From Chloroflexota bacterium (lineage in GTDB: Bacteria; Chloroflexota; Anaerolineae; Aggregatilineales; Phototrophicaceae), in NCBI GenBank assembly GCA_011523515.1, contig WTGO01000137.1, positions 1 to 40,075 of the forward strand: a stretch of 40,075 nucleotides of DNA, in the 5' to 3' direction. Position 1 is the stretch's first letter. Every line of letters starts with the position of its first letter. The notes under the pieces are model-generated. The model saw only the letters and a list, made by a program, of their open reading frames with translations. It was not told where the DNA came from and ran no database searches. The position numbers and the translations under genes are program-made. Below, piece after piece: positions 31,409 to 40,065 of the stretch.

Positions 31409-33889
31409 TTAGCTGTATGGACCCAAGAATCTCTTGCCGTCAAAGTGGATCAAATGATCCGGTGATTCTGCTATCCAAACTTCTGTTTCCCATGAGATTT
31501 GCCTCAAGTGTTTGGTCATTGCACGCCTGGTTTCAAATGCTGTTACATAGACCAGTCCAGCAGAACTACTGGAAAAAAGCTGTTGCAATTCGTTCTGTCT
31601 TTTTTGGTCAATGGGACCGTGACTTGTTACGGCCTCAATGAGAATTAGCCAATCTTTAGACTCTACATAGACAACAACATCGGGCTTTTTACCGTGTCTA
31701 TCCAGCTGGATGCCCAACTCCTGGAATCTACGAATCTGGTCGTCTCTCACCTGGTCACCAGCGTCGCCTATGTACAAAACTTCGCCCTCTTTAGCGAATC
31801 GCGGACAGAATTCTTCCACAATGCGCTTGATCAGCGCATTCTGACCGCCTGAAGAAATTGACACAATGCTACCATCCGGAAATATAATGGGAATTTTCTG
31901 TATCAGTCGTTTTCGTCCACGCAACGCATTCAGATTGTCGCTCATTTCAATACGAAAGTCGGTTAACTCGTTTTCCCAGGACGAACTTGAGCAGGTACGA
32001 ACGAGTCGCAAGAACGGCTCGGAAACTTGATAGCAATAGTTTGGACTGTTCGTGGGTCGATCGGGTTTGTCCGGATTGTGTGTTACAAGTCCCATTTCCA
32101 AAAACTGATGGACACTAAAGCGACGCACCGTTTCTCGCGTGTTAGGAGCATACGAAGTACCATAATGGGTACGGAAATACTCCATCATTTCGGTAATCGT
32201 ACGTAGCGGCGCCGCCGCAGCCGACCAGTCGTCGTTTGGCTTTACGTCTACAAGAGCTAGTAGCGTTAATGCAGAGCGCCTATTTTGCTGTTCTCTCGGA
32301 ACTCCTATTGTGCGCAGAATATCCAGAGCTTGCTCTATTTTCTCTTGTACGGACGTCAAAGCAGGTTCTTGCATGTCAAGTTCCTCTAGCATTATCTGAT
32401 CTAGTTGTGTTTGAAGTGGGAACACATCTCTAACTCTGGCTCCCATTCTCTGTAATCGTGACAGGTCCGGATACTTCAAATTCTCGAGGTCTGTGGCGTT
32501 TACCTGTGTGTGTCCGCTAAACAGTCGGAAATATTGATCTACGACAGAGGAATTGAGGTAGACTGCGAGTCCCTTTGCCAAATCGGGTGCTAGACCTTTC
32601 CCGTTCCTGTGAAAATAGTTTAGATGGTTTTCTATTCCGACATATCTCGAGTCTAAGCGTCTCGGATCCAATACTGCAGCCGTTAAGCGTCGTTTCTGCT
32701 CCTTAGAAGAAAAGCGTTTCACCAGTACGTAATTGTCTGTAGGCACGAGCAGTTTTTCTTTGCTTCCCAGATAATCAATAGCGCTCAGTTTTTTGGATCT
32801 AAGAATTGGCCACTGTACAAACCCATTAACTAGGTTTGCAGGTAAGAGAAGCGGAACACTGCCCGCCTCATTTGGTCTCCTCAGTAAGTGTCTTGCTCTA
32901 AAATCAACAACGCGTCCTGTAGAAACATGAATATCCAGATCATACAAGTTACACCTCAGCGTGTTTACTAGTCGACTAACTTCTCGTTCATTTCTGTTGC
33001 GAACCAAGTGGACGACAAGATTACGGTCACTGGCCTTGACAACTTCATCGTGCTGAAGAATCTGAATAGACATGTCTTTGTCGAGCGGACTGTCACTTGA
33101 AGTAATGCTGACATTTTCGCGCTCCAGACCTTTTACCGCGCACAGAATAATGTTTTCCTGCAAAACGCCGTCGTCACCAAAGGCTTTGTTTCGTGATGTA
33201 TAGACATGAACGTGTCGCAAAGACATTTGGGACAAGAATGCTCGGCGAAAAGGAAGAAAGTATGGTCCGTTGCAGAAACTCCGCGGTGTAATTGATACGA
33301 GACGACCACCGTCCTTTAGTAGAACTGCGGCCAACGTCATGAACGCGGCATAAAGATTGCTGCGCGGAAGACCATATTTCTTTAGTAGACGCCACTGTTC
33401 ACACCTAGACTTTATTTTTCCGTACGGTGGGTTTAGGATTACTAAGTCGAATTTCTCCGTAGAATAGAGGCTAGAAGTTGCTGCCTTTATAAAGTCAACC
33501 ATGTGAATCGTATATTTGAAGTTGATGCCCTGTCGTGCGCTAAGTGATGCGCACATCTCCAGTGTCTTTCGCAGGAATGGCAATACGTTTGCGTCAACTT
33601 CGTAAGTGACAAATTCTATGTCTCTTTTTTCAGCTCGGCGAGACGATAAAATGCGAATAAACACCGCAGCGGACAAGATGCCGGCTCCCGCGCCCGGATC
33701 TAGTACACGGACGTTGTCAGGAAGCGAGTCGACCGATTGCAGCATTTGCTGGGCAACTTCAATCGGCGTAAAGTACTGGCCCAGGTTCTTGCGATCTGTC
33801 TTAGCATTCCCATTTAGGGACATTTCAATTCGAAAATTGTCCACATACTGGAGCAAGTTTTCGTGATTTAGCACTCCGAGAATCTTCAT
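31409..33889 (-). CDS. Type II methyltransferase-endonuclease fusion, BsuBI/PstI type
   Basis: 826-aa single chain joining two enzymes. Residues 1 to about 500 are an Eco57I-like N6-adenine methylase: GQYFTP (37-42), SAM motif DPGAGAG (64-70), and catalytic NPPYGK (153-158), followed by a target-recognition part. The end, from about 640, matches the BsuBI/PstI endonuclease domain: SSGGQNALIKRIVEEFCPRF, LYIGDAGD, KPDVVVY with Asp737, LIEAVTSHGP with Glu752, then WETEVWIAESPDHLIHF and the terminal RFLGP. In BsuBI and PstI the two activities come from separate genes. Site CTGCAG is expected by homology, not shown. Start taken at ATG 33889; a TTG at 33904 adds 5 residues. Markedly AT-richer than its neighbours. 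Confidence 0.92.
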   Translation of the reverse strand: MKILGVLNHENLLQYVDNFRIEMSLNGNAKTDRKNLGQYFTPIEVAQQMLQSVDSLPDNVRVLDPGAGAGILSAAVFIRILSSRRAEKRDIEFVTYEVDANVLPFLRKTLEMCASLSARQGINFKYTIHMVDFIKAATSSLYSTEKFDLVILNPPYGKIKSRCEQWRLLKKYGLPRSNLYAAFMTLAAVLLKDGGRLVSITPRSFCNGPYFLPFRRAFLSQMSLRHVHVYTSRNKAFGDDGVLQENIILCAVKGLERENVSITSSDSPLDKDMSIQILQHDEVVKASDRNLVVHLVRNRNEREVSRLVNTLRCNLYDLDIHVSTGRVVDFRARHLLRRPNEAGSVPLLLPANLVNGFVQWPILRSKKLSAIDYLGSKEKLLVPTDNYVLVKRFSSKEQKRRLTAAVLDPRRLDSRYVGIENHLNYFHRNGKGLAPDLAKGLAVYLNSSVVDQYFRLFSGHTQVNATDLENLKYPDLSRLQRMGARVRDVFPLQTQLDQIMLEELDMQEPALTSVQEKIEQALDILRTIGVPREQQNRRSALTLLALVDVKPNDDWSAAAAPLRTITEMMEYFRTHYGTSYAPNTRETVRRFSVHQFLEMGLVTHNPDKPDRPTNSPNYCYQVSEPFLRLVRTCSSSSWENELTDFRIEMSDNLNALRGRKRLIQKIPIIFPDGSIVSISSGGQNALIKRIVEEFCPRFAKEGEVLYIGDAGDQVRDDQIRRFQELGIQLDRHGKKPDVVVYVESKDWLILIEAVTSHGPIDQKRQNELQQLFSSSSAGLVYVTAFETRRAMTKHLRQISWETEVWIAESPDHLIHFDGKRFLGPYS

Positions 33890-33996
33890 CTGCGGATCTA
33901 CCAAGTGTGCACGGTTGCAGTATAGAACAATTTTACTAGGTTAAGTGATCTTTAGCATGGCTTTCGGTTTTCGGCTCGGTCAACAGCTCGCGGCAA

Positions 33997-34875
33997 CTAA
34001 GAGTAGTCCGCGATGCCATCCTCGAATTCGGCCTCGTCATCATCACGCAGGGCGTAGAGCGCCTGGATCAGAGCGTAGTTGCCGCGGTAAAAGCGCGCCC
34101 GCGGCAAGTGCTGACGCAGCGCCGGATAATGGCGGAAGACCCGCTCGGCGAAGCCTTCGCCGTAGCTGGCGATCAATGCGCCCAGGTCTTGCGCCGGGTC
34201 GCCGACGCCGCAGAAGCTGAAGTCGATGATGCCGCTGACGCGCCCCTGCTGAACCAGGATATTGCCGGCTCCGAAGTCGCCGTGCGTCAGGCAAGGCTCG
34301 AAGCGCCACATATCGTCGTTGCTCAGCGCAGCGGCGAAATCGCGCTCGACGGCATGGCGCGCGTCCGCCCGCATGTGCGGAAAGAGCTGGTCGCGGAAAT
34401 CGCGCTGGTATTGCGCCCAGGCTGCCCGCGCATCATCGCCGCAGTCGCCCAGGCCGATCTCCGACGGCGGGATGGCGTGCAGCGTCAGCAGAAAACCGGC
34501 CAGGTCGCGGGCGATTCGCTCGACCCGGCGCGCGTCCGTCCGCAATTTCGCGTACCACTGGCGCAGCAGCGGCTCGCCCGGCAGCATGGCGTAGCCCATG
34601 AAAAGCGGGGCGCCCGCGTCATCGAAAGCGCTGAATTGCGGCTGAGGAATCGGCAGCGGCAATTTGCCCTGCAAGCGCGGCAGAATCTCGAGTTCGCGCG
34701 CCAGATCCGGGGCGGCATGCGGACTCTTGGGGAAACGGAAGATCCAGCGCTCGTCGAGGCAAAGCACGGCATTGAACTGGCCGGTAGCGGGCAGGATACG
34801 CGCGCCGCCGGCGGCAATTTCTGGCAGGTGGCGGGAGATTAAATCAAGATAGGGCATGCAGTCGGGATGAGACAT
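33997..34875 (-). CDS. APH-family phosphotransferase (aminoglycoside phosphotransferase-like)
   Basis: 292-aa protein kinase-like phosphotransferase. ATP-binding Lys is probably in FRFPKS (Lys50) after WIFRF; RELEILPRL resembles the following helix, MLPGEPLL the hinge. The catalytic loop is LTHGDFGAGNILV (His199, Asp200, Asn205), and the metal-binding Asp218 lies in GIIDFSFCGVGDPAQDL. This matches the APH(2'')/choline kinase-like group. True substrates of environmental members are often unknown; antibiotic resistance is not implied. Its start, ATG 34875, lies 14 bases after a short open stretch on the same strand that I could not assign. Convergent neighbour is the fused restriction gene. Confidence 0.88.
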   Translation of the reverse strand: MSHPDCMPYLDLISRHLPEIAAGGARILPATGQFNAVLCLDERWIFRFPKSPHAAPDLARELEILPRLQGKLPLPIPQPQFSAFDDAGAPLFMGYAMLPGEPLLRQWYAKLRTDARRVERIARDLAGFLLTLHAIPPSEIGLGDCGDDARAAWAQYQRDFRDQLFPHMRADARHAVERDFAAALSNDDMWRFEPCLTHGDFGAGNILVQQGRVSGIIDFSFCGVGDPAQDLGALIASYGEGFAERVFRHYPALRQHLPRARFYRGNYALIQALYALRDDDEAEFEDGIADYS

Positions 34876-34970
34876 ACCTGCATTCTATACGATACGCTCG
34901 ATGAGTTCCGCGCAAACCTGACGCCAACCCAAGCTGTGACCGCTAAGCGCCATTAGCCAGGCCCCAATGA

Positions 34971-35120
34971 TCATGCCCCCTGTACAGAGCCCGCGCCATC
35001 CGCGAGCCGGAGAAATGCAGCGCCATCGGCTTTTTTCCGCTGGATAATCTGCCTCAACCGCTCTCGCTGATCAGCCAATACAGCTTGCGCGACTATCAGC
35101 AGAAGTTGGCTTCGGCATAA
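34971..35120 (+). pseudogene. C-terminal remnant of a Nudix hydrolase
   Basis: A plus-strand frame bounded by TGA at 34968 and TAA at 35118 encodes 49 residues reading EPEKCSAIGFFPLDNLPQPL then SLISQYSLRDYQQKL. This resembles the last 40-50 residues of MutT-like Nudix hydrolases (E-P-x-K-C/A ... G-W/F-F-x-L-x-x-L-P-x-P-L). No Nudix box or start codon precedes it, so the front of the gene has been lost. It lies in the 357-base gap 34876-35232, which otherwise shows nothing firm beyond a 29-codon minus-strand stretch ending at 34887. Confidence 0.55.
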
Positions 35121-35232
35121 AACAAAATCAAGCCTTAACGCGGCCGTAGCAGTGGCACTTGTTGATTTAACAGAGATAGCTTAGTCTACTGCCCCATGTC
35201 GCCCGTTCCCCCTAGCGATCAAGGACAGCCAT

Positions 35233-36066
35233 ATGACCGCATCGGCCAAGCCGACAATTCTCTTCACCAACGACGATGGCATTCGCTCGCCCGGCTTGTG
35301 GGCGGCCGTGGCAGCCTTCCGCGGCGCGGGACGCCTGCTGGTCGCCGCCCCGCGCGAACAGCAATCGGGCATGGGGCGCAGCATGCCGCACTACAGCGAA
35401 GGGCGCATCTTCCCCTACGATACGCCAATCGACTGCGAGGAGTGCAGCGCCTACGCCGTGGACGGCACGCCGGCCCAAGCCGTGCAGCACGCCGTGCTGG
35501 AACTGGCGGAGGAGCAGCCGGCCCTATTAGTGTCTGGCATCAATTACGGCGAGAACACCGGCAACGGCGTCACCATCTCGGGCACGGTGGGCGCGGCGCT
35601 GGAGGGCGCCAGCCTGGGCATCCCCTCCCTGGCCGTCAGCCTGCAGACGCCGACCGACCTGCATCTCAGCCATTCGAACGATGTCGATTTCAGCATCGCC
35701 GCTGATTTCAGCCGGCAAATGGGCAGCTGGCTGATGGCGCATTCCAGCTTGCCCGATGATGTCGATGTACTCAAGATTGACGTGCCTTGGCGCGCGACCA
35801 GCGAGACTGAATGGCGTCTGACGCGGCTGTCTCGCCGGCGCGTCTACTGGCCCACGCGCCCCGAGCGGCTGGCCCTGCACGAGAGCGCCAAGCTGGGCTA
35901 TCACTACAATAGCGATCCCGCCGCCGCCGAGCCGGACAGTGATGTCTACGCGCTGCTGAATGACGGGGTCATCTCGGTGACGCCCATCAGCCTGGATATG
36001 ACCTCGCGCACCGACATGTTCCGCCTGAGCCAGATTATGCTGGGCAAGCGCGAGCTGGGGCGGTAG
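35233..36066 (+). CDS. surE: 5'/3'-nucleotidase SurE
   Basis: 277-aa metal-dependent phosphatase acting on nucleoside monophosphates (survival protein E). The metal ligands are seen at the family positions: Asp14 and Asp15 in TNDDGIRSPG, Ser45 in EQQSGMG, and Asn104 in VSGINYGEN. GVTISGTVGAALEGASLGIPSLAVS follows as expected, and the C-terminal GVISVTPISLDMT is the family ending. Length fits. ATG 35233 begins MTASAKPTIL, just before the conserved core. The last 44 bases of the gene occur again, imperfectly, at 36376-36419 beyond the small downstream gene, hinting at a duplication or insertion at its 3' end. Confidence 0.93.
   Translation: MTASAKPTILFTNDDGIRSPGLWAAVAAFRGAGRLLVAAPREQQSGMGRSMPHYSEGRIFPYDTPIDCEECSAYAVDGTPAQAVQHAVLELAEEQPALLVSGINYGENTGNGVTISGTVGAALEGASLGIPSLAVSLQTPTDLHLSHSNDVDFSIAADFSRQMGSWLMAHSSLPDDVDVLKIDVPWRATSETEWRLTRLSRRRVYWPTRPERLALHESAKLGYHYNSDPAAAEPDSDVYALLNDGVISVTPISLDMTSRTDMFRLSQIMLGKRELGR
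36023..36066 (+). repeat. Direct repeat, copy 1 (3' end of surE)
   Basis: Starts GCCTGAGCCAGATTATGCTG, and encodes the surE C-terminus LSQIMLGKRELGR and stop. Matches copy 2 at 40 of 44 positions by direct comparison. Confidence 0.85.
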
Positions 36067-36153
36067 CGCGTCGAGGCATCTCCGCGTTAGACGACCCAGC
36101 GCAACTATGGTAGAATCAAGGTGTGATTAACGGACATTAGCTAGGATGTCTTG

Positions 36154-36348
36154 GTGAGCGAAAAGGTAATGTCTCATTCTGAAGCGACGCGGTCAAATAC
36201 TGAGATTGTCGGCGGAGGCGATGGTCGCCTGGCGCGCCTTGAGACCGACATGGAGTGGGTGAAACGTTTGCTTTGGTTCTTGATTGCGCTAGTCTTTGGC
36301 ATTTACTTGGATCTGCCAGCAGTGGTACAGGGCTTGCTGCCACAGTAG
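36154..36348 (+). CDS. Small one-membrane-segment protein, XhlA/hemolysin-like
   Basis: 64-aa protein from GTG 36154 (AGGA 7-10 bases upstream; TTG 36151 or ATG 36169 are alternatives). An amphipathic segment, DGRLARLETDMEWVKR, leads into one membrane helix, LLWFLIALVFGIYLDL. The arrangement R-L-x-R-L-E-x-D-x-x-W-x-K plus one helix resembles XhlA-type phage hemolysin/holin accessory proteins, and similar small bacterial proteins of unknown role. It lies between the two copies of the surE-end repeat. Likely a real small gene; function unproven. Confidence 0.6.
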   Translation: MSEKVMSHSEATRSNTEIVGGGDGRLARLETDMEWVKRLLWFLIALVFGIYLDLPAVVQGLLPQ

Positions 36349-36375
36349 CTCGCTCCGGCGGCCCGCGTTGAACGT

Positions 36376-36419
36376 GCCTCAGCCAGATTATGTTAGGCAA
36401 GCGCGAGCTGGGGCGGTAA
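36376..36419 (+). repeat. Direct repeat, copy 2 (duplicate of the surE 3' end)
   Basis: Begins GCCTCAGCCAGATTATGTTA and ends in TAA; would encode the same C-terminal peptide LSQIMLGKRELGR as surE. Differences from copy 1: four bases. No surE sequence precedes it, so only the tail was copied. Confidence 0.85.
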
Positions 36420-36429
36420 CCCGACCTGG

Positions 36430-36502
36430 TGTAGGCGCGATTCTGTGAGTCGCCCACCGGAGTATTCCCGCATGCTAGGGCGACACACAGTGCCGCCCTA
36501 CA
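36430..36502. repeat. Composite family-A element with inverted ends
   Basis: Left half TGTAGGCGCGATTCTGTGAG then TCGCCC, a 21-base spacer, then right half AGGGCGACACACAGTGCCGC then CCTACA. TGTAGG at the left end mirrors CCTACA at the right. Nothing else is seen between it and the dioxygenase stop at 36560. Confidence 0.7.
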
Positions 36503-36559
36503 AACAACTTTATGCTGAGTATCGCTAACTGACTTGGGATTGCTCCAGTTATCCTGCGT

Positions 36560-37363
36560 CTATTCGCCTAGCACCGCCTCGACCTCGCGCTCCCATGTCC
36601 CCGCGACGACCGCGCCATGCTCGTTCAAGCCGCCGCTGGCGTCAGTACCGGTCAGGTAGGGCCGCTTGCCCAGCGGGAAGCCGCTTTTCGCCGTCGCATC
36701 CATCGCGCCGTTGATGAAGTGCAGCGCCACCCCTGCGCGTTCCGCCTCGGTCGTATTCGCCAGCGTACAATGCGCCACGCCGTAGGCGAAGAAAGCCACG
36801 CCGCCGGCGGGCAGCTCGATAGGCAGCGCCTTCTCTTCCGGCGGGTAGCAGCGGATATGGTGGTCGCTGTAGGGGTCGCGGCTGTGGTCGTAAGCCACGC
36901 GATAGCTGCCCGGAATGACGTGTATCGTCCCGTTGGCCACGGTCGCGTCGTGTACAGCCGTCCACATCGCCGTGCCCTTGAGCGGGTCGTCAATCTGGAA
37001 ATAGGCGTCGTCTTGATGCCAGTTGGCGCCCATACCCTGTTTGCCCGGTTTGAGGAAGACCTGATCGAGATGAAGCGCCACCGGGTCGCCAATCAGCTGG
37101 CGCGCCGCCGCAATCGCTTTGTCGGCGAAGGGCATGGCGCGGTAGAAGTCGCTGTGCGGGAACATGGGGCAGAGCTGCAAGTTGACCTGGTCGGACGCGG
37201 GCGTGACTCCGGCACCGGCGGTGGCGACATTGCGCAGCAGGCCGACCGCTTTCAAGCGATCCAACTCGCGCCGCATGGCCGCAACTTCGCACTGGGTCCA
37301 GAAGGTCTCTTTGGCCACCCAGCCCTCGCTGCGGAATTGTTCGATTTCGGTGTGACTGAACAT
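36560..37363 (-). CDS. Phytanoyl-CoA dioxygenase (PhyH) family protein
   Basis: 267-aa Fe(II)/2-oxoglutarate oxygenase. The metal triad is visible: His116 and Asp118 in NWHQDDAYF, and His198 in YGVAHCTLANTT. Arg209 in EAERAGVALHF probably binds 2-oxoglutarate. The double-stranded beta-helix region runs from about LHLDQVFLKPGKQG (98-111) through NGTIHVIPGS. The N-terminal MFSHTEIEQFRSEGWV is the usual PhyH opening (helix E-x-F-x-x-x-G-W/F). I start at ATG 37363, with GAGAGG upstream; the extra N-terminal frame runs over the repeat at 37384. The substrate is unknown: the family hydroxylates many alkyl, lipid and natural-product substrates. Confidence 0.9.
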   Translation of the reverse strand: MFSHTEIEQFRSEGWVAKETFWTQCEVAAMRRELDRLKAVGLLRNVATAGAGVTPASDQVNLQLCPMFPHSDFYRAMPFADKAIAAARQLIGDPVALHLDQVFLKPGKQGMGANWHQDDAYFQIDDPLKGTAMWTAVHDATVANGTIHVIPGSYRVAYDHSRDPYSDHHIRCYPPEEKALPIELPAGGVAFFAYGVAHCTLANTTEAERAGVALHFINGAMDATAKSGFPLGKRPYLTGTDASGGLNEHGAVVAGTWEREVEAVLGE

Positions 37364-37383
37364 TGCGCGCCTCTCGTTGATTA

Positions 37384-37408
37384 TGGGCGAGGCAAGCCTC
37401 GCCCCTAC
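37384..37408. repeat. GC-rich palindromic repeat, family A
   Basis: GGGCGAGGCAAGCCTCGCCC then CTACA: a perfect 9-bp inverted pair around AA. It lies in the leader of the PhyH-like gene. Confidence 0.72.
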
Positions 37409-37474
37409 AATGGTACTCGGCGCCCTCTTCATTTCTCGGCGTACTCGGTGGTAAGTCTTTTCATTACTTACTTG

Positions 37475-37498
37475 CACTTCCTTCTGTGGCTCTGTGGC
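37475..37498. repeat. Family-B CACAGAG repeat fragment
   Basis: CACTTCCTTCTGTGGCTCTG then TGGC, the opposite-strand form of the CACAGAG repeat, between the PhyH-like and permease genes. Confidence 0.45.
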
Positions 37499-37509
37499 AA
37501 TCGCAGGCC

Positions 37510-40065
37510 TTATTCCCGCCGCAGCGAATCCGCCGGTTTGAGCCGGCCCAGCAGCAGCGCCGGATACAGGCCGGCCAGCAGCGCCGCGACCAGCGCCACC
37601 AGCAGCGCCTCGACGAATTGGCCCGGCTGCGGCGTGAATTGCATCGACCAGCCGAAGGAACGCTGGTTGATGACCTGGGTTAGCGCCAGCGAGAGCAGCA
37701 AGCCGATGGGCAGCGCCAGCAAGCCCGCGACCAAACCCATCAGTCCAGTCTGAATCACGGCGAAGCGCGTGAGCTGCCGCGCGGTCATACCGGTGGCGCG
37801 CATCACGCCGTATTCGCGCGCGTGCTCCAACTGCAGCGCCATCAGCGCCGACAAGATGCCGATGAAGGCCACCAGCGTAGTCAGCAGACGCAGCGCAACG
37901 GTGATGGCGAAGGTGCGGTCGAAGACCTCCAGCGCGCCGCCGCGCAGGCTGGCGTTGTCCTGTACGCGCAGATCGTAATCCGCCAGGCGCGCGCGCAGCT
38001 CGCCGATGACCGCCTGCGAATCGGCGCCCTCTTCAGTAAAGATACCTAGCGAGCTGATGAAGGGATCGTCGAAGAATCGATCGTAAATCGAACGCGCGAT
38101 GTATACCGCGCCTTGATCGGTGCTGTAGTCGTAATAGACGCCGAAGACGATAAAAGTCTGCGCGCCGCGCTCCGTATCCAGCGTGATGCTGTTGCGCGCC
38201 TGGTTGATGCCGCGGCGCGAGGCGAAAGCTTCGCTGACCATCACCTGGCCCGCTTCCAGCGCCGCTTGATGCTCCCCCGCCGCGACCGCGCTCCACTTGA
38301 AATGGCGCTTGTCGCCGGCGATATCGAAGTCGCTGGCCAGCAAATTAAGCGGCGGCAAATCGGGATAATCAGGCGCGCTGACGCTGACGTGCCGCGCGGA
38401 CGACACCGCCTGCACGCCGGGCACAGCCAGCGCGATGGCTTGCACGCCGCGGTCGACATCGACCGTCGGATTGTTTGAGGCGAAGAGCGGCGGCGACACA
38501 TAAATCCGCGCGCCCAGCGAGCTCTCCAGCCAGTCAGCCACGGTCAGGCGAAAGCTGCCGATCATGGCGCTGACGCCAACGATGACGCTGACCGCCACCG
38601 TTAAGGCAGCCACCGCCACCGCCGTGCGGCTCAAGGAGCGAATGACCGCCCGCGCCGCCAGCCGCCCGACCACGCCAAAGAGCGCCGCCGCCGGGCGTTG
38701 CAGCAGGCGCATCGCCACGATCATCGCCGCCGGCGTGAAGAGCGCGCCACCCACCACGATGCACAATAGCGCGGCGAAACCCAGCGCCAGACTGCCATCG
38801 GCGCCCAGCAAGGCGATTCCCAGCAGATTCAGAGCGACCGCGCCGAGCGTCATGGCCGGCAGCATGCGCCGCGCCGTCTCCTCATCGACCGAACGCTTCA
38901 TGATGCCGGCGGGCGGCGTGCGCGTGGCGTCCCAGGCGGGCAGAGCCGCCGCCATCAGACTGGCCGCCACGCCGATGACCCCGCCTTTCGCCAGCGTCCC
39001 CGGCATGATGCTGATGCCCTGGACATTGACGCTGAAATAGAGATCGCTGATGGTCTGCGAGACCAGCGCCACCGCGCCGCGGCCGAGTATGATGCCCAGG
39101 GCCAGGCCCAGCGCCGCGCCCACCAAGCCCAGGATGAAGGCTTCCAGCAGAATGAAACGAAAGATCTGACCGCGGGTCGTCCCTAACGAGCGCATGATGC
39201 CCAGCGCGCCGCGCCGCTGCACCACGCTGAAGGTCACGGTGTTGTAGATGAGGAAGAGCCCAACAACCAGCGCCAGCATGCTCATAGCTTGCAAATTCAG
39301 CTCAAAAGCGGCGATCATCTGATCCAGCGAGTTTTCTTCTTTGACATCGACCAGGCGGATGCCGTCCGGCAGCGCCGCGCTCAGCATAGCGACCTGTTCC
39401 GAGTCGATGATTAAGTCAATGCGGCTGATGCGCCCGCGCATGCCGATCATCTCCTGCGCGGTGGCGATATCGCTGATGATCAGGTCGTCGAGCGCTTGGC
39501 GGCTGGCGTTATTGTCCGGCTGCAAGATGCCGACCAGCTGCGCGCTGCTGAAGCGGCCGCCGGCGCTGATCTCGAGCTCGTCTTCCAGCGCCAGCCCCAG
39601 CCGCCCCGCCAAGGACTGACTGATGACCACGGCGCCCGGCTCGACGATGAGGCGATTGAGCGCATTCCAGTCGGTCTCAGCGCCCGCGCCCGCCAGGTAG
39701 GAGCGAAATGGCGGCTCCGCCAACGGATCGACGCCCAGCAGGCGCAGCGTCTGGTCGCTGCCCGCGACACGTACGAATTCCGTGACTACAGGCGCGCTCT
39801 GCCTAATGCCCAGCTCCAGACGCAGGCGCGTGTAGATCTCGGTTGGGAAGCCGTTGGGACCGCCGAGGATCTGATGCGTGGCGCGGCCGACGATGCTCTC
39901 GCTGCTCAGCGAAAAGGCGCGGCTGGCGGAGCTGTTGGCGATGTCGATGGCGACCACTACGCCGACGCCCAGCGCGACGCCCAATACAAACATGGCGCTC
40001 TGGAAAAGACGCCGACTGATGTAGCGCAGCGCCAGCCGGACGATGATGGGGATCATCCCCCCCAT
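37510..40065 (-). CDS. FtsX/MacB-like ABC transporter permease
   Basis: 851-aa membrane protein with two FtsX-type permease units. N-terminal membrane segment [28 protein letters not shown] (about 15-42) is followed by a large external MacB-like domain (about 45-250). A three-segment FtsX core comes next, [21 protein letters not shown], with [19 protein letters not shown]. Segments near 400-500 include a repeat of the opening pattern, then a second external domain (about 520-720), and a final FtsX core ending [21 protein letters not shown] and [14 protein letters not shown]. Such permeases, with an ATPase probably just outside the window, move lipids, lipoproteins or peptides outward. ATG 40065, or ATG 40056 three codons later; the window ends 10 bases upstream. 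Confidence 0.88.
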   Translation of the reverse strand: MGGMIPIIVRLALRYISRRLFQSAMFVLGVALGVGVVVAIDIANSSASRAFSLSSESIVGRATHQILGGPNGFPTEIYTRLRLELGIRQSAPVVTEFVRVAGSDQTLRLLGVDPLAEPPFRSYLAGAGAETDWNALNRLIVEPGAVVISQSLAGRLGLALEDELEISAGGRFSSAQLVGILQPDNNASRQALDDLIISDIATAQEMIGMRGRISRIDLIIDSEQVAMLSAALPDGIRLVDVKEENSLDQMIAAFELNLQAMSMLALVVGLFLIYNTVTFSVVQRRGALGIMRSLGTTRGQIFRFILLEAFILGLVGAALGLALGIILGRGAVALVSQTISDLYFSVNVQGISIMPGTLAKGGVIGVAASLMAAALPAWDATRTPPAGIMKRSVDEETARRMLPAMTLGAVALNLLGIALLGADGSLALGFAALLCIVVGGALFTPAAMIVAMRLLQRPAAALFGVVGRLAARAVIRSLSRTAVAVAALTVAVSVIVGVSAMIGSFRLTVADWLESSLGARIYVSPPLFASNNPTVDVDRGVQAIALAVPGVQAVSSARHVSVSAPDYPDLPPLNLLASDFDIAGDKRHFKWSAVAAGEHQAALEAGQVMVSEAFASRRGINQARNSITLDTERGAQTFIVFGVYYDYSTDQGAVYIARSIYDRFFDDPFISSLGIFTEEGADSQAVIGELRARLADYDLRVQDNASLRGGALEVFDRTFAITVALRLLTTLVAFIGILSALMALQLEHAREYGVMRATGMTARQLTRFAVIQTGLMGLVAGLLALPIGLLLSLALTQVINQRSFGWSMQFTPQPGQFVEALLVALVAALLAGLYPALLLGRLKPADSLRRE

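Noticed and set aside
33997..34875. Antibiotic resistance gene
   Set aside because: The APH fold is clear, but environmental members act on many small molecules; nothing in the neighbourhood supports a resistance role.
34887..34981. Short minus-strand frame (MIIGAWLMALSGHSLGWRQV and onward) ending 14 bases before the APH-family gene
   Set aside because: Only about 29 codons, no ribosome site, no family recognised; possibly the tail of a lost gene, but unsupported.
7422..37510. CRISPR-like spacing of the intergenic repeats
   Set aside because: The repeats are dispersed singly or in pairs, thousands of bases apart, without regular spacers or cas genes.
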